From Parasulfuritortus sp037439465 (GTDB lineage: Bacteria; Pseudomonadota; Gammaproteobacteria; Burkholderiales; Thiobacillaceae): a DNA stretch of 64,000 nt. The stretch spans positions 24,539-88,538 of the forward strand of contig JBBIVX010000011.1 in assembly GCA_037439465.1 (NCBI GenBank). Reading direction: 5' to 3'. Each line of letters opens with the position of its first letter. The first letter of the stretch is position 1. Made by a program: the position numbers and the translations under genes. Of the stretch, positions 16,716 through 25,591 are shown piece after piece. The notes under the pieces were generated by a model. It was not told where the DNA came from. It saw nothing but the letters and a program-made list of their open reading frames with translations, and made no database searches.

Positions 16716-17801
16716 ATGCCATTGGTAGCCCATAACGCTCTGCCCACCTTCGACCGCCTGCGCCAGGAAGGTGTCACAGTGTTGCCGGTCGGTCGGGCGG
16801 CACAGCAGGACATACGCGAATTGCACATCGGCCTGCTCAACATGATGCCCGATGCCGCGCTGGCCGCGACCGAGCGGCAGTTCTTGCGGCTAGTGGGCGA
16901 GGCCAATCCCATCGCCCAGTTCTGGGTGCACCTGTTCACTCTGCCGGAGCTCAAGCGCGGTGCCGAGGCGCTGGCCCATATAGACCGCTATTACGAACCG
17001 CTCGACCGGATCATGGCCGAGGGGCTCGATGCACTCATCATCACCGGCGCCAACGTCACGGGGCCTGACCTTTCCCTGGAGCCTTTCTGGCAGCCGCTGA
17101 TCAAGGTCATCGACTGGGCCTATGCACATGTCACCACCACACTCTGTTCCTGTCTGGCCACACACGCGGTGCTGCAATTCCGCTATGGCCAGAAGCGGCT
17201 CCGCCAACCCGAGAAGGTGTGGGGGGTGTTTCCGCACCGGGTGGTGAGCAAACGTCACCCCCTGGTGGCCGACGTCAACACCCGTTTCGATGTACCGCAT
17301 TCGCGCTGGAACGGCATCACCGCCGAGCAGTTCGAGGCGTCGGGGCTCAAGGTGCTGGTGGAGAGCGAAGAGAGTGGCGTCCACCTCGCCACCAGCGAGG
17401 ACGGCTTTCGCCTGGTGTTCTTCCAGGGCCATCCCGAGTACGACACCATCTCCTTGCTCAAGGAATACAAGCGCGATGTGCTGCTCTATGCCAAGGGTGC
17501 CCTCCAGACGTATCCGCCCTTTCCGCGCAACACCTTCAAATGTAAGGAGCAGGCCCTGTTGCGGGAATATCGTATTCGTCTGGAAACCGCCATGGCGCTC
17601 AGCGCACCTTTGCCGGAGTTTCCGGAGCGGCAGGTCTCGGCCCGCCTGGACAATACCTGGCACGACAGCGCCGAAGGGGTGCTCGCCAACTGGATCGGCC
17701 TGATGTACCAGGTCACCCATCGCGACCGGCGGCTGCCCTTCATGGACGGCATCGACCCGGCGGACCCACTTGGCTTGACGGCCAGGGAGCATGGCCGCTA
17801 G
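16716..17801 (+). CDS. MetA-like homoserine O-acyltransferase
   Basis: A 361-residue member of the MetA (HTS) family, which acylates homoserine in methionine synthesis. Family landmarks are kept: RAAQQDIRELHIGLLNMMP, DALIITGANV, the nucleophile in TTLCSCLATHA (Cys146) and the His-Glu pair in FFQGHPEYD (His239, Glu241). It is about 50 residues longer than typical MetA and has SCLATHA where MetA has ICWxxQA, so it belongs to a divergent branch; substrate and acyl donor are uncertain. It may be the housekeeping homoserine succinyltransferase or a paralogue. Confidence 0.8.
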   Translation: MPLVAHNALPTFDRLRQEGVTVLPVGRAAQQDIRELHIGLLNMMPDAALAATERQFLRLVGEANPIAQFWVHLFTLPELKRGAEALAHIDRYYEPLDRIMAEGLDALIITGANVTGPDLSLEPFWQPLIKVIDWAYAHVTTTLCSCLATHAVLQFRYGQKRLRQPEKVWGVFPHRVVSKRHPLVADVNTRFDVPHSRWNGITAEQFEASGLKVLVESEESGVHLATSEDGFRLVFFQGHPEYDTISLLKEYKRDVLLYAKGALQTYPPFPRNTFKCKEQALLREYRIRLETAMALSAPLPEFPERQVSARLDNTWHDSAEGVLANWIGLMYQVTHRDRRLPFMDGIDPADPLGLTAREHGR

Positions 17802-17908
17802 CCGAATTCTGCATTGCAGCATTATGCTTTATCATTGCCGGCGGCACGGTTTCGACCCTGCAACTCGCTGCCATAGGGGCATGAATTCACGAAGGGGAAA
17901 GGTTGAAC

Positions 17909-19144
17909 ATGGAATCCTCCCACAGCATTGAGCTCGCCAAGCATATCTTGGTGGTATTCGGGCTGATCCTCGCGGTAGGTTCATTCACTGGGCTGATGGC
18001 CCGCTACGCCAAGGTCCCCGATGTGGTCCTATTCCTGCTGGTGGGCATGTTGTTGGGACCGGCGGCGCTCGGCTGGGTGGACATTCGTGCCGATTCGGCA
18101 GTCAACCAGTTGATCCTGATATTCGGCTCCTGCTACATCCTGTTCGACGGCGGCGCCTCGCTCCGGCTCAAGGTGCTGAAGGAGGTCTGGATCACCATCG
18201 TCATCATCGCCACCCTCGGCGTCGCCATCACTACCGCCATCACCGGCCTGGTGGCGCAGTACGTGCTCGGCATCCCTCTCATCGTCGCGCTGTTGTTGGC
18301 GGCCACCATCGCCTCCACCGACCCGGCCACCCTGGTGCCGGTGTTCCGCCAGGTCAAGATCAAGGACCGGGTGGCGCAGACAGTGATGAGCGAATCCGCC
18401 TTCAATGACGCCATGGGCGCCATCATCACCTTCACCCTGTTGGGGATTGCCATGGGTAAGGGCGAGTTCTCACTCGTCACCACGCTCGGCGATTTGTTCT
18501 GGCAAGCCGGTCTCGGCATCCTGGCCGGTGCGGGTTTGGGGTATCTGGCGGCCATGCTAATCGCCCATGAGAAATTCGATTTCCTGCTCGAATACGCCCC
18601 ACTGGTCACCCTGATGACCGTCATCGGTGCCTACATGGGGGCAGACGGCCTGCACGCCTCAGGGTTCATGGCCGTGTTCGTGTTCGGTATCGTGTTAGGC
18701 AACAAGGAGATATTCGGCTTCGAGATGGAGCACAACGAAGAAGAGAAGCTCGAGGAATATGTCGTCACCACGGCGCTCATCATGCGCATGTTCATTTTCA
18801 TATTGCTTGGCTCGCAGGTAAATTTCGATCTGATGAACCACTACCTGGTGGGCGGGGTGATCGTGGTCACCGTTTTCATGTTGCTGGCCCGCCCGGCCAC
18901 GGTGTTCCTGTGCGCCTTGCCTGACCGCCGCGCACAGTGGTCGTTCAGAGAGATGCTGTTCATGTGCTGGACGCGCGAGACCGGCGTCATTCCCGGCGCC
19001 CTGGCGGGCCTGCTACTGGGCATGAAGGCGCCTGGCGCGGAGATCATCGCCTCCATCACCTTCATCGCCATTCTAATGACCATCGTCATCCAGGCCACCA
19101 CCACCAAGTGGCTGGCCGGCAAGCTGGGTTTGCTGGAAAAATAG
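17909..19144 (+). CDS. CPA1-type cation:proton antiporter
   Basis: A 411-residue membrane protein with about 12 hydrophobic segments, of the CPA1 (NhaP/NHE) antiporter family that exchanges Na+ or K+ for H+. The signature around the transport site is clear: ATIASTDPATLVPVFRQV and MSESAFNDAMGAII (conserved Asp in ND). ATG 17909 is preferred over TTG 17903 because GGGGAAAGG sits just upstream. There is no cytosolic TrkA domain. The next gene is convergent, and no partner gene is adjacent. Confidence 0.88.
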   Translation: MESSHSIELAKHILVVFGLILAVGSFTGLMARYAKVPDVVLFLLVGMLLGPAALGWVDIRADSAVNQLILIFGSCYILFDGGASLRLKVLKEVWITIVIIATLGVAITTAITGLVAQYVLGIPLIVALLLAATIASTDPATLVPVFRQVKIKDRVAQTVMSESAFNDAMGAIITFTLLGIAMGKGEFSLVTTLGDLFWQAGLGILAGAGLGYLAAMLIAHEKFDFLLEYAPLVTLMTVIGAYMGADGLHASGFMAVFVFGIVLGNKEIFGFEMEHNEEEKLEEYVVTTALIMRMFIFILLGSQVNFDLMNHYLVGGVIVVTVFMLLARPATVFLCALPDRRAQWSFREMLFMCWTRETGVIPGALAGLLLGMKAPGAEIIASITFIAILMTIVIQATTTKWLAGKLGLLEK

Positions 19145-19266
19145 TCACTGCGCTATGTCTTGGAAATGCCTGACAAGCGTGGAGGGCAAACGATGTGTTG
19201 CGGGCGTTGCCGCCGCGATATTCTGGTGGCGGCCGATCCGGTACGGGTCAGCCGCTCGTTTAATCT

Positions 19267-19977
19267 TCAGCAGCTATCCGCGTGGGCGGAATATTTGGAG
19301 AGCAGCACGGCTTGTGTAGTGCCGCTGACGGGTTCGCGGTACTTGCCGATGCCGAATTCCTGATTCAGCTGGGACTTGAATTTCCTGAAGAAATCATCCA
19401 TCAGCTCGGCGCCGTAGACGCCGGTGGCATAGATCTCATCGCTAGCGGCGTCATGCTCAAGGCGGATCGCGGCGAGCGGCTGTTTCGCCTTGGTGCCGGT
19501 GAGCACGCGGCCGCCATCGGCGGGATCGAAAGCACTGTTGTGGGCGCAGCAGGTGATGACGGCGGCCCGGTCGGCGGTCTTGCTCATCGCCGCGGTGTAA
19601 CTCAACACGCTGCCTTTCTTTTCGGGGTGAGCATACTGGTGGGTACAGATGGCCTGATAGGCGACAATGTTCTTCTGTGCCCCGACGCCTCCCTCGAATT
19701 TGTACTCCTCACCGCCCTCGGTCTTGAGCGAGCCTCCGGCCTTGGCCTCAGTCGGCAGGCTGATGAGAAAGCAGGGGGTGCCGACATAGGGGTAGCCGAA
19801 CACGTAGGCCTCAGCCTGATTCAGACTGGTGGCCTTGAGCGGCTTGCCTTCGGCGTCCACAAGCTTGACGCGGGCGAAATCCTTGGCTGAACCGGAGTAA
19901 ACATGCGGCGCCTGCAGACCTGCCGCGATGGCGGCAGCGCTGGCGCTGCATACCTTGATGAAATTGCGTCTATCCAT
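19267..19977 (-). CDS. Tat-exported Rieske [2Fe-2S] protein
   Basis: A 236-residue Rieske-type iron-sulfur protein. The N-terminus MDRRNFIKVCSASAAAIAAG is a twin-arginine signal, so the folded protein is exported to the periplasm or anchored in the membrane. Cluster ligands are CTH (Cys111, His113) and CCAH (Cys143, His146). GGAG stands 10 bases before ATG 19977. It lies 74 bases downstream of the sulfide dehydrogenase flavoprotein and is probably cotranscribed, so it likely accepts or passes on electrons from that enzyme (inference). It is not the bc1 Rieske protein by context: no cytochrome b or c1 gene is near. Confidence 0.85.
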   Translation of the reverse strand: MDRRNFIKVCSASAAAIAAGLQAPHVYSGSAKDFARVKLVDAEGKPLKATSLNQAEAYVFGYPYVGTPCFLISLPTEAKAGGSLKTEGGEEYKFEGGVGAQKNIVAYQAICTHQYAHPEKKGSVLSYTAAMSKTADRAAVITCCAHNSAFDPADGGRVLTGTKAKQPLAAIRLEHDAASDEIYATGVYGAELMDDFFRKFKSQLNQEFGIGKYREPVSGTTQAVLLSKYSAHADSC

Positions 19978-20051
19978 GACATGTCTCCTCATAATTTTTT
20001 GGTGAAAAAGGGGCACAAAGGCCCCTTGTAAGGAAGTTCGTTGGACGATGA

Positions 20052-21416
20052 TCAGCCGAACATGTCGCGATATATGCCCTGCGCCCATTCCAGATAGGCG
20101 CGGCCCATGGCCTCGTCCCGGGTTTCCCAGGTCTTGGTGTCGGGCGAGAAGCCGGTGATGGCGTCCTTGCCGGCATCGTAGACGTACTTGGCGTCCACCT
20201 TGATGGCCTCGGGCGGGAAGGCGTTGGTCATGGAGAAGCACACGGTTTCAGGCGATTCCCAGGCGATTTCCTTGCCTTGGGCGCGGGCCGCCAATACGCG
20301 GGCAACATACTGGCCCTCGGAGTTGGAGGTATTGGCGCTCTTGGAATACGGGTGCGGACGAGAGTCGCCGGTCACATAGACACGCGGGTCGCCGATGAAG
20401 TTGTAGAAACGGGTATCGACGTTGGCTTCCTTCTGACCGCTCTTGGTGGAGGGGGCCATCAGGCCGAGCTGCTCGATCAGGATATTGCCGCGCACGTTCG
20501 GGTAAATAGAGGCGTCGTCGAAGGTGATCGTGTCGAACTCGGTCTTGATGGTCTTCTTCTCCGCATCCACCCCGGTGATGGCCATGCCCGGCTTGTACTC
20601 GATAATGCCTTTGTAAAGCTCGTCGAAGGCGGCGTGGAACCCCTGCTTCTTGATGGTCACTTCGGGGTTGGCGTCAAGCACCAGTACCTTGCCCTTGATG
20701 CCGTTCTTCTTGATCCAGGCGGCGATCAGGCAGGCGCGCTCATAGGGGCCGGGCAGGCAGCGGTAGTTGCCGCCGGGGACGGTCTGAACGAAGACGCCGC
20801 CTTCGAACTCCTGCACCTTGCGCTTCAGGCTGACGTGCTCCATCGGCGAGATGAAGCCGCCCGGATAGCGCTGACGCAGGGCGGTCATGGTCTCCACGTC
20901 CTTGACGCCGATCTTTTCGTAGTCATAAGAGATGCCGGGGGCCAGAACCAGGAAGTCGTATTTGACATCGCCGGCGGTGGTGGCGAGCGTGCGGGAAGCA
21001 CGATCGAGCCCGGTGACATTGGCGTTGAGGAAGGTGTACTCGTGGTTGACCGCGGCGTCCAGGAAGCTGTGGCCGGCCAGGAATTCCAGGTTGATGATGC
21101 CGACATACCACAGGTTGCTGTTGAAGCAGGAGGAATACATATCCCGCTTGTCGATCAGCACCACGTCGAAGTTGGGATACTCCTTTTTGGCGTGCGCGGC
21201 GATGGTCATGCCCGAGGTGCCGGCACCCACCACCACCAGGCGCGGGCCCTTGGCCTTGGGCAGGCTGGCCATGGCGCCTGTCGAAATCGCCGCCGATTTG
21301 CTGCCAGCGTCGGCCACGGCCGATCCGGTCACCCCGGTGGCGCAACCGGCCGTGCCGGCCGCCAGCATGGCGCCGCTCATTTTCAGGAAATTGCGTCGAT
21401 CCAGATGCTCATTCAT
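20052..21416 (-). CDS. Flavocytochrome c sulfide dehydrogenase-type flavoprotein
   Basis: A 454-residue FAD-dependent oxidoreductase of the FccB/SoxF and sulfide:quinone reductase group. A Tat signal (DRRNFLKMSGAMLAAG) is followed by a lipobox-like GTAGC, then the Rossmann dinucleotide site LVVVGAGTSGM and a second FAD region YVTGDSRPHPYSKS. The two redox-active cysteines of FccB have equivalents at Cys220 (YRCLPGPYER) and Cys393 (ETVCFSM), so sulfide oxidation is plausible. The cytochrome partner FccA is not adjacent; a Rieske gene follows instead. An intrinsic terminator lies in its leader (21441-21473). ATG 21416 has AGGAG upstream. Confidence 0.88.
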   Translation of the reverse strand: MNEHLDRRNFLKMSGAMLAAGTAGCATGVTGSAVADAGSKSAAISTGAMASLPKAKGPRLVVVGAGTSGMTIAAHAKKEYPNFDVVLIDKRDMYSSCFNSNLWYVGIINLEFLAGHSFLDAAVNHEYTFLNANVTGLDRASRTLATTAGDVKYDFLVLAPGISYDYEKIGVKDVETMTALRQRYPGGFISPMEHVSLKRKVQEFEGGVFVQTVPGGNYRCLPGPYERACLIAAWIKKNGIKGKVLVLDANPEVTIKKQGFHAAFDELYKGIIEYKPGMAITGVDAEKKTIKTEFDTITFDDASIYPNVRGNILIEQLGLMAPSTKSGQKEANVDTRFYNFIGDPRVYVTGDSRPHPYSKSANTSNSEGQYVARVLAARAQGKEIAWESPETVCFSMTNAFPPEAIKVDAKYVYDAGKDAITGFSPDTKTWETRDEAMGRAYLEWAQGIYRDMFG

Positions 21417-21440
21417 GAGTGTTATCTCCTCGGTTTTGTG

Positions 21441-21473
21441 AAAAAACCACCGGGGCGGCAGACCGTCCCGGTG
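21441..21473 (-). terminator. Intrinsic terminator in the leader of the sulfide dehydrogenase gene
   Basis: On the minus strand CACCGGG, CGG, loop TCTG, CCG and CCCGGTG form a strong stem with one A-C mismatch, followed by GTTTTTTC. It ends only 25 bases before the start codon at 21416, between any plausible promoter and the ribosome binding site. It could end the upstream two-component transcript, attenuate the sulfide dehydrogenase transcript, or do both. Confidence 0.7.
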
Positions 21474-21489
21474 ACAGTACCTGGTAGCA

Positions 21490-21516
21490 AGGTCTTCAGC
21501 CTTCAGCTCGAGACCT
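21490..21516 (-). other. Second leader inverted repeat upstream of the terminator
   Basis: AGGTCT and AGACCT are perfect 6-base complements separated by 15 bases, just upstream (in transcription) of the terminator hairpin. They could form an accessory stem of a regulated leader. The AT-rich stretch 21530-21600 beyond it, with GGTTAATAA and GGTTAAATAA repeats, is where a promoter or response-regulator site would be expected, but I cannot define one. Confidence 0.35.
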
Positions 21517-21600
21517 GCCGCAGACTGCATAACCCTAACCGGTAATGGGTTAATAAATGGTTGTTGCCATGTAAAGAAACGGTTAAATAAGGGCAGAAAT

Positions 21601-22857
21601 TCAGGCAAACAACAACCTGGCGGTGGTGCCTTGCCCTGGTTGACTGTCGATTTCGATGCGCCAGCCGCTGAGGTCGCAGATGCGCTTGACCAGCGACAGG
21701 CCGATGCCGGCGCCGTTGGATGCGCTGCCACGGTAATGGCGAAGAAAGACCCGGTCGAGTTCGGCTTGGGCGATGCCCTTGCCGCAGTCGCTGACCGCCA
21801 GGAAACGGTCTGCCAGACGGACATCTATCCGGCCGGAATGGGAGTGACGGATGGCATTGTCGATCAGGTTGTCGACCACCACGCTGGCGAGGGTCTTATC
21901 CACCGGCAGTTGTATATCCTCGTCGAGGGCCAGGGTGATGTCGATGGGTGCGTCACGGTAGAGTGTCTGGTGTTTCTCGACCGATTCTCTTGCCACCTCG
22001 GCGATCGAGCAAGGTGGCGGCTCAGCACTGCTTTGATTTTCGCCGCGTGCCAGATGCAGCAGGGCGTTGGTCAGATCGGCCATGTCGTGGCTGGCGCGTT
22101 CGATGCGAGCCAGGCGCTGGCGCTGGCCACTGTTGAGATTGGCGTCGCCCTCCAGCACTTCCACCGCGCCGCGGATGATCGCCAGCGGGGTGCGCAGTTC
22201 ATGGCTGACGTCGGCGGTGAAGCTGCGTTCGCGCTCGGCGCATTCGCGGATGCGGGTAAAGCAGCGGTCGAGGGTGTGGGCCAGTTCATCGATTTCATCG
22301 TGGCTCGCGGCCGGCGGCGGCGCACTTGAACCCGGCGGTTCCATGGCTGCCACCCGTGTCGCCAGATCGGTCACCGGCGCCACCACCCGGCTCGCCAACC
22401 AATAGCCGCCTATAGCCGAGAGCACGGTCATGATCGCCATGCCGGCGAGCAGGGAGTAGAGGAAGTGATGTTCCCGCTCTTGTTGCAAGCTGCGGTTGTA
22501 CAGGAACACCAGGCGCTGACCGGCGTAATCGCCGACCAGAGCGAGATAGGGAGTGCCATTCAACTCCAGCGCCTGTCTGCCCGGAGGCAGACGGGCGAGC
22601 GGGGGCGGTGCCGCGCTATTGAGCCTGCCGCCGACGACATAGCCACTCAAGGTCAGCGTTGACGGCAGCATGGCATTGGGGTCGTGTGCCAGGCGGGACT
22701 GGTAATCCTGCATCTCGGCGAGCAGGGTCTCGTACATCAGGTGCTGGCCAAGGTCATGGACGGAGAAATAGAGGACGACCAATAGTGCCAGGCTGAGCAA
22801 GGCGCCGAAGCCGGCGAAATTGCGCGCCAACCTGAGACGCAGGCTACGTCGCCGCAT
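21601..22857 (-). CDS. Sensor histidine kinase (OmpR-type system)
   Basis: A 418-residue membrane sensor kinase. Two membrane segments (about residues 12-30 and 135-160) flank a periplasmic domain of roughly 100 residues. A HAMP linker follows, then the phosphoacceptor box FTADVSHELRTPLAIIRG and the ATPase boxes VVDNLIDNAIRHS, VSDCGKGI and GAGIGLSLVKRI. Its start (ATG 22857) overlaps the response regulator gene by 14 bases. It lies upstream of and in the same direction as the sulfide dehydrogenase genes, so control of sulfide oxidation is a reasonable guess. The signal is unknown. Confidence 0.9.
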   Translation of the reverse strand: MRRRSLRLRLARNFAGFGALLSLALLVVLYFSVHDLGQHLMYETLLAEMQDYQSRLAHDPNAMLPSTLTLSGYVVGGRLNSAAPPPLARLPPGRQALELNGTPYLALVGDYAGQRLVFLYNRSLQQEREHHFLYSLLAGMAIMTVLSAIGGYWLASRVVAPVTDLATRVAAMEPPGSSAPPPAASHDEIDELAHTLDRCFTRIRECAERERSFTADVSHELRTPLAIIRGAVEVLEGDANLNSGQRQRLARIERASHDMADLTNALLHLARGENQSSAEPPPCSIAEVARESVEKHQTLYRDAPIDITLALDEDIQLPVDKTLASVVVDNLIDNAIRHSHSGRIDVRLADRFLAVSDCGKGIAQAELDRVFLRHYRGSASNGAGIGLSLVKRICDLSGWRIEIDSQPGQGTTARLLFA

Positions 22858-23527
22858 CGCTGGCGACCTGATAACCGATGCCGCGCACGGTGCGCAGCAG
22901 CGGCATTTCGTTCGCCTTGTCGATGGCGCCGCGCAGCACATGCAGATGCGCCTTGAGGGCATCGCTGTCGGGAGGGTGATCACCCCAAACCGCAGCCTCC
23001 ATCTCCTGCCGTGGCACCACCCTGGGGGAGGCACGCAGCAATATTTCCAGCAGTTTGAGCGGAATCGGCGGCAGCGCAATCTGTCGCTCGCCGCGTGTCA
23101 CGCGATAGGTGGCGGTGTCGAAGGTGAGATCGGCGACGCGCAATTTTTGCGTTTGACCCTGCGCCTGGGCACGCCGGGCTATGGTTTTCAGGCGGGCCTC
23201 GACCTCGCGCAGGGCATAAGGCTTGATCAAATAGTCATCGGCGCCTGCCTCCAGTCCGAGTATTTTGTCGTCGAGGGCATCGCGCGCGGTCAGCATGAGC
23301 ACTGGTGTGCTCTTCCCCGCCTCGCCGCGCAGTTTGCGGCATAGGGTGAGGCCGTCCATCCCCGGCAACATCAGATCGAGAACGATGGCGTCGTAATCGT
23401 GAGTGATTGCCAAGTGCAAGCCGCTGACGCCATCGCCGGCCACATCCACCACATGGGCATGAGCGGACAGGAAGTCCGTGAGATTGGCGGCAATGTCGCG
23501 GTTGTCTTCAATGATCAGTAAGCGCAT
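22844..23527 (-). CDS. OmpR/PhoB-family response regulator
   Basis: A 227-residue DNA-binding response regulator. The receiver domain has the acidic pair (IIEDN), phosphoacceptor Asp in IVLDLMLPGMDG and the conserved Lys in DDYLIKPYAL. The C-terminal winged helix is of the OmpR type (SDALKAHLHVLRGAID, RTVRGIGYQV). The cognate kinase follows with a 14-base overlap. Targets may include the sulfide dehydrogenase genes downstream, whose leader has GGTTAA repeats, but this is inference. Confidence 0.92.
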   Translation of the reverse strand: MRLLIIEDNRDIAANLTDFLSAHAHVVDVAGDGVSGLHLAITHDYDAIVLDLMLPGMDGLTLCRKLRGEAGKSTPVLMLTARDALDDKILGLEAGADDYLIKPYALREVEARLKTIARRAQAQGQTQKLRVADLTFDTATYRVTRGERQIALPPIPLKLLEILLRASPRVVPRQEMEAAVWGDHPPDSDALKAHLHVLRGAIDKANEMPLLRTVRGIGYQVASDAAT

Positions 23528-23581
23528 GGTGCGATTCTGACCAAAAAAAGAAGAAATGGAAAATCCGGGTTAAAACATCGC

Positions 23582-23610
23582 TCGCCCCGCAAGGCCGCCA
23601 GATGGGGCGA
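23582..23610 (-). terminator. Possible weak terminator between uspA and the response regulator gene
   Basis: TCGCCCC and GGGGCGA form a 7-base inverted repeat with a 15-base loop in the 145-base gap. On the minus strand a short T run (GATGTTTTAACC) follows after a few bases. This could end the TauE-Usp transcript, but the loop is long and the T run is short. Confidence 0.3.
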
Positions 23611-23672
23611 TTCGAAAGCCGGCGCGGGCGGCAGCAAACCGGCGGCGCGGCCGGCCCGCTGTATCGCTTCCG

Positions 23673-24512
23673 TCAGGAACGGGCGATCAATATCGGGCAA
23701 CTGGTCTGGTTGAGCACCCGTTCCGATACCGAGCCCATGAGCACCTTGTCCAGGCCGGTCCGGCCATGACTGCCCATAACGACAAGGTCCGCGCCTTCCT
23801 TCTCGGCCGCCTCGACGATGGCTTGTTCGGGCCGCCCCTCAAGCAATCGAATATCGACCCGCACCCCTTTTTCGGACATGACCTGACGCACCCGTTCGAG
23901 GGCCTGTTGAGCTTCCCGGCGGCGTTCCGGAGCATGGCTCGGCAGGACGACGGAAATGGCGGTCAACGGCAGTGCGCACATTACCGCGATGTTGCCGGCG
24001 ATGACCGCGGCCGTATCGCCATAGCGTGAGCCATCGGTGGCGAGCAGTACCTTGTTGCGCCACATCCGCGCTGACTCGGGCACCACCAGCACTGGACAGG
24101 GCGCCTTGCCGACCACCCTTGCGGTGGCGTGGCCCAGTTTCCAGCGGGCCAGGCCGCGCCGGCCGCGCCGGCCCATCACGATCACGTCGGCGCGCAGCTT
24201 CTCGGCCGCCTCGACGATCGCTGGGGCCGGGTTGGCATCCTGGAGGACGCGGATTTCGCAGTCGGTGCAGCCCAGCCTGTCGCGCGCGGCTTCGACGTTG
24301 GCCATGGCCATGCGTTCGGCCTCGGCACCCCGGCTCGGTTCCAGGCTCTCGGTGCTGGGGTTGTTCAGGGCGATGCTGACGATATACAGTTTCGCGCCGC
24401 ACTTCCTGGCCATTTCGCCGGCGATGGCGATGGCGCTGTTGCTGTATTCGGAACCGTCGGTGGCCAGCAGGATGCGTTCGAAACGGCCCAGTGGGGAAAG
24501 GTTCTCGGTCAT
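23673..24512 (-). CDS. Tandem-domain universal stress protein
   Basis: A 279-residue protein with two UspA domains. The first starts RILLATDGSEYSNSAIAIAG and ends DVIVMGRRGRRGLARWKLGHATARVV; the second starts KVLLATDGSRYGDTAAVIAG and ends DLVVMGSHGRTGLDKVLMGSVSERVL. Both retain the G-2x-G-9x-G(S/T) ATP-binding pattern, at least in the second copy. It overlaps tauE by ATGA and is the last gene of a sigma-54-type operon starting at 25825. Such proteins often sense nucleotide or stress state for the transporter beside them (inference). Confidence 0.9.
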   Translation of the reverse strand: MTENLSPLGRFERILLATDGSEYSNSAIAIAGEMARKCGAKLYIVSIALNNPSTESLEPSRGAEAERMAMANVEAARDRLGCTDCEIRVLQDANPAPAIVEAAEKLRADVIVMGRRGRRGLARWKLGHATARVVGKAPCPVLVVPESARMWRNKVLLATDGSRYGDTAAVIAGNIAVMCALPLTAISVVLPSHAPERRREAQQALERVRQVMSEKGVRVDIRLLEGRPEQAIVEAAEKEGADLVVMGSHGRTGLDKVLMGSVSERVLNQTSCPILIARS

Positions 24513-25579
24513 ACTGGGTCAGCCTCGGTCAGTTCGGGTTGCCGGCTCGCACGCATACCGGAGTAGACCGCGCGCAGGATGATGCCGGCGCCAATCAGCA
24601 GCGCCAGGACCATGACCACCAGACTGGTGTCCTTGAGCACGGCGATTGTCGTTTCGGACAAGGCGGCGATCCAGCCCAGCTTGGACAGGTAGACCGGGAT
24701 GACGAGGGCGCGCGAGAACAATACCACGATCATGATGGTGCCCATCACCACCTTGACCAGATAGGGTTTCACATAGGTGGTGCCGATGGCGCCGAGTTGA
24801 ATGCCGAACAACGAACCGGCCAGGATAATCATGGCCAGCCGGATGTCGACGAAGCCGCCCCAGGCGTACTTGATGCTGCCGCCCAGGCCCATCACGAAAG
24901 CAATTACCAGCTCGGTGCCCGAGGCCATTAGCGATGGCACGCCCAGCACATACATCATCGCCGGCACACCGATGAAGCCGCCGACCGCGATAGTCGCCGC
25001 CAGCAATCCTGTGGAAATGCCGATCGGGATAGTCACCAGCCAGGATATTTCCGCCTTGGCGGCGTCCGAATAGAACATGGTTCCGGGGATACGAAGCGAT
25101 TGCATCCAGCGGGCCAGCCGGGTGGGTTCGTCATTTTCTTCGCCGCCGGAGCGATGAATTTTCCAGGCATCCAGCAATACCCAGCCGCCGACCAAGGCCA
25201 GTACCACCACGAAGATAGCCGAGACATACAGATTCGAGCCGGCATCGCCCCAGGTCTTCTTGATGTCCTCCATGATGTGAGCGCCATAGAGCACGCCCAC
25301 CTCAGCCGATACGCCCAGAATCAGTCCCAGTTTCACATCCACCTGACCGTACTTGTGGCGCTTTATCGCGCCGACCAGCGCCTTTGGAAACTTGTGGCAC
25401 ATGTTGGAGGCCACCGCGACGATGCCTGGCACGCCCATGCTCATCATGGCCGGGGTCAGAACAAAGGCGCCACCGGAGCCGATGAATCCGGATACCAGGC
25501 CGCCCACGAATCCGACGAATAACAGAAACACTATATTGGTCAGATTCAGGTCGATGAAATTAATAGCAGTAATGTCCAT
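24509..25579 (-). CDS. TauE/SafE family anion exporter
   Basis: A 356-residue membrane protein of the TauE/SafE (DUF81) family, associated with export of sulfite, sulfoacetate or similar organosulfonates. Two repeats of the family motif are visible: GFVGGLVSGFIGSGGAFVLTP in the N-half and LLAATIAVGGFIGVPAMMYVLG in the C-half, with eight to nine hydrophobic segments. A cytoplasmic loop (IHRSGGEENDEPTRLARW) interrupts the middle. It is cotranscribed with a small membrane protein upstream and overlaps the Usp gene. Next to sulfide-oxidation genes, export of sulfite or a related anion is plausible. Confidence 0.88.
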   Translation of the reverse strand: MDITAINFIDLNLTNIVFLLFVGFVGGLVSGFIGSGGAFVLTPAMMSMGVPGIVAVASNMCHKFPKALVGAIKRHKYGQVDVKLGLILGVSAEVGVLYGAHIMEDIKKTWGDAGSNLYVSAIFVVVLALVGGWVLLDAWKIHRSGGEENDEPTRLARWMQSLRIPGTMFYSDAAKAEISWLVTIPIGISTGLLAATIAVGGFIGVPAMMYVLGVPSLMASGTELVIAFVMGLGGSIKYAWGGFVDIRLAMIILAGSLFGIQLGAIGTTYVKPYLVKVVMGTIMIVVLFSRALVIPVYLSKLGWIAALSETTIAVLKDTSLVVMVLALLIGAGIILRAVYSGMRASRQPELTEADPV

Positions 25580-25591
25580 GGTAACCGTCTT

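Noticed and set aside
19160..19363. 67-codon plus-strand frame between the antiporter and the Rieske gene
   Set aside because: It overlaps the Rieske gene in antisense and has no ribosome site or recognisable features despite a CCGRC cluster.
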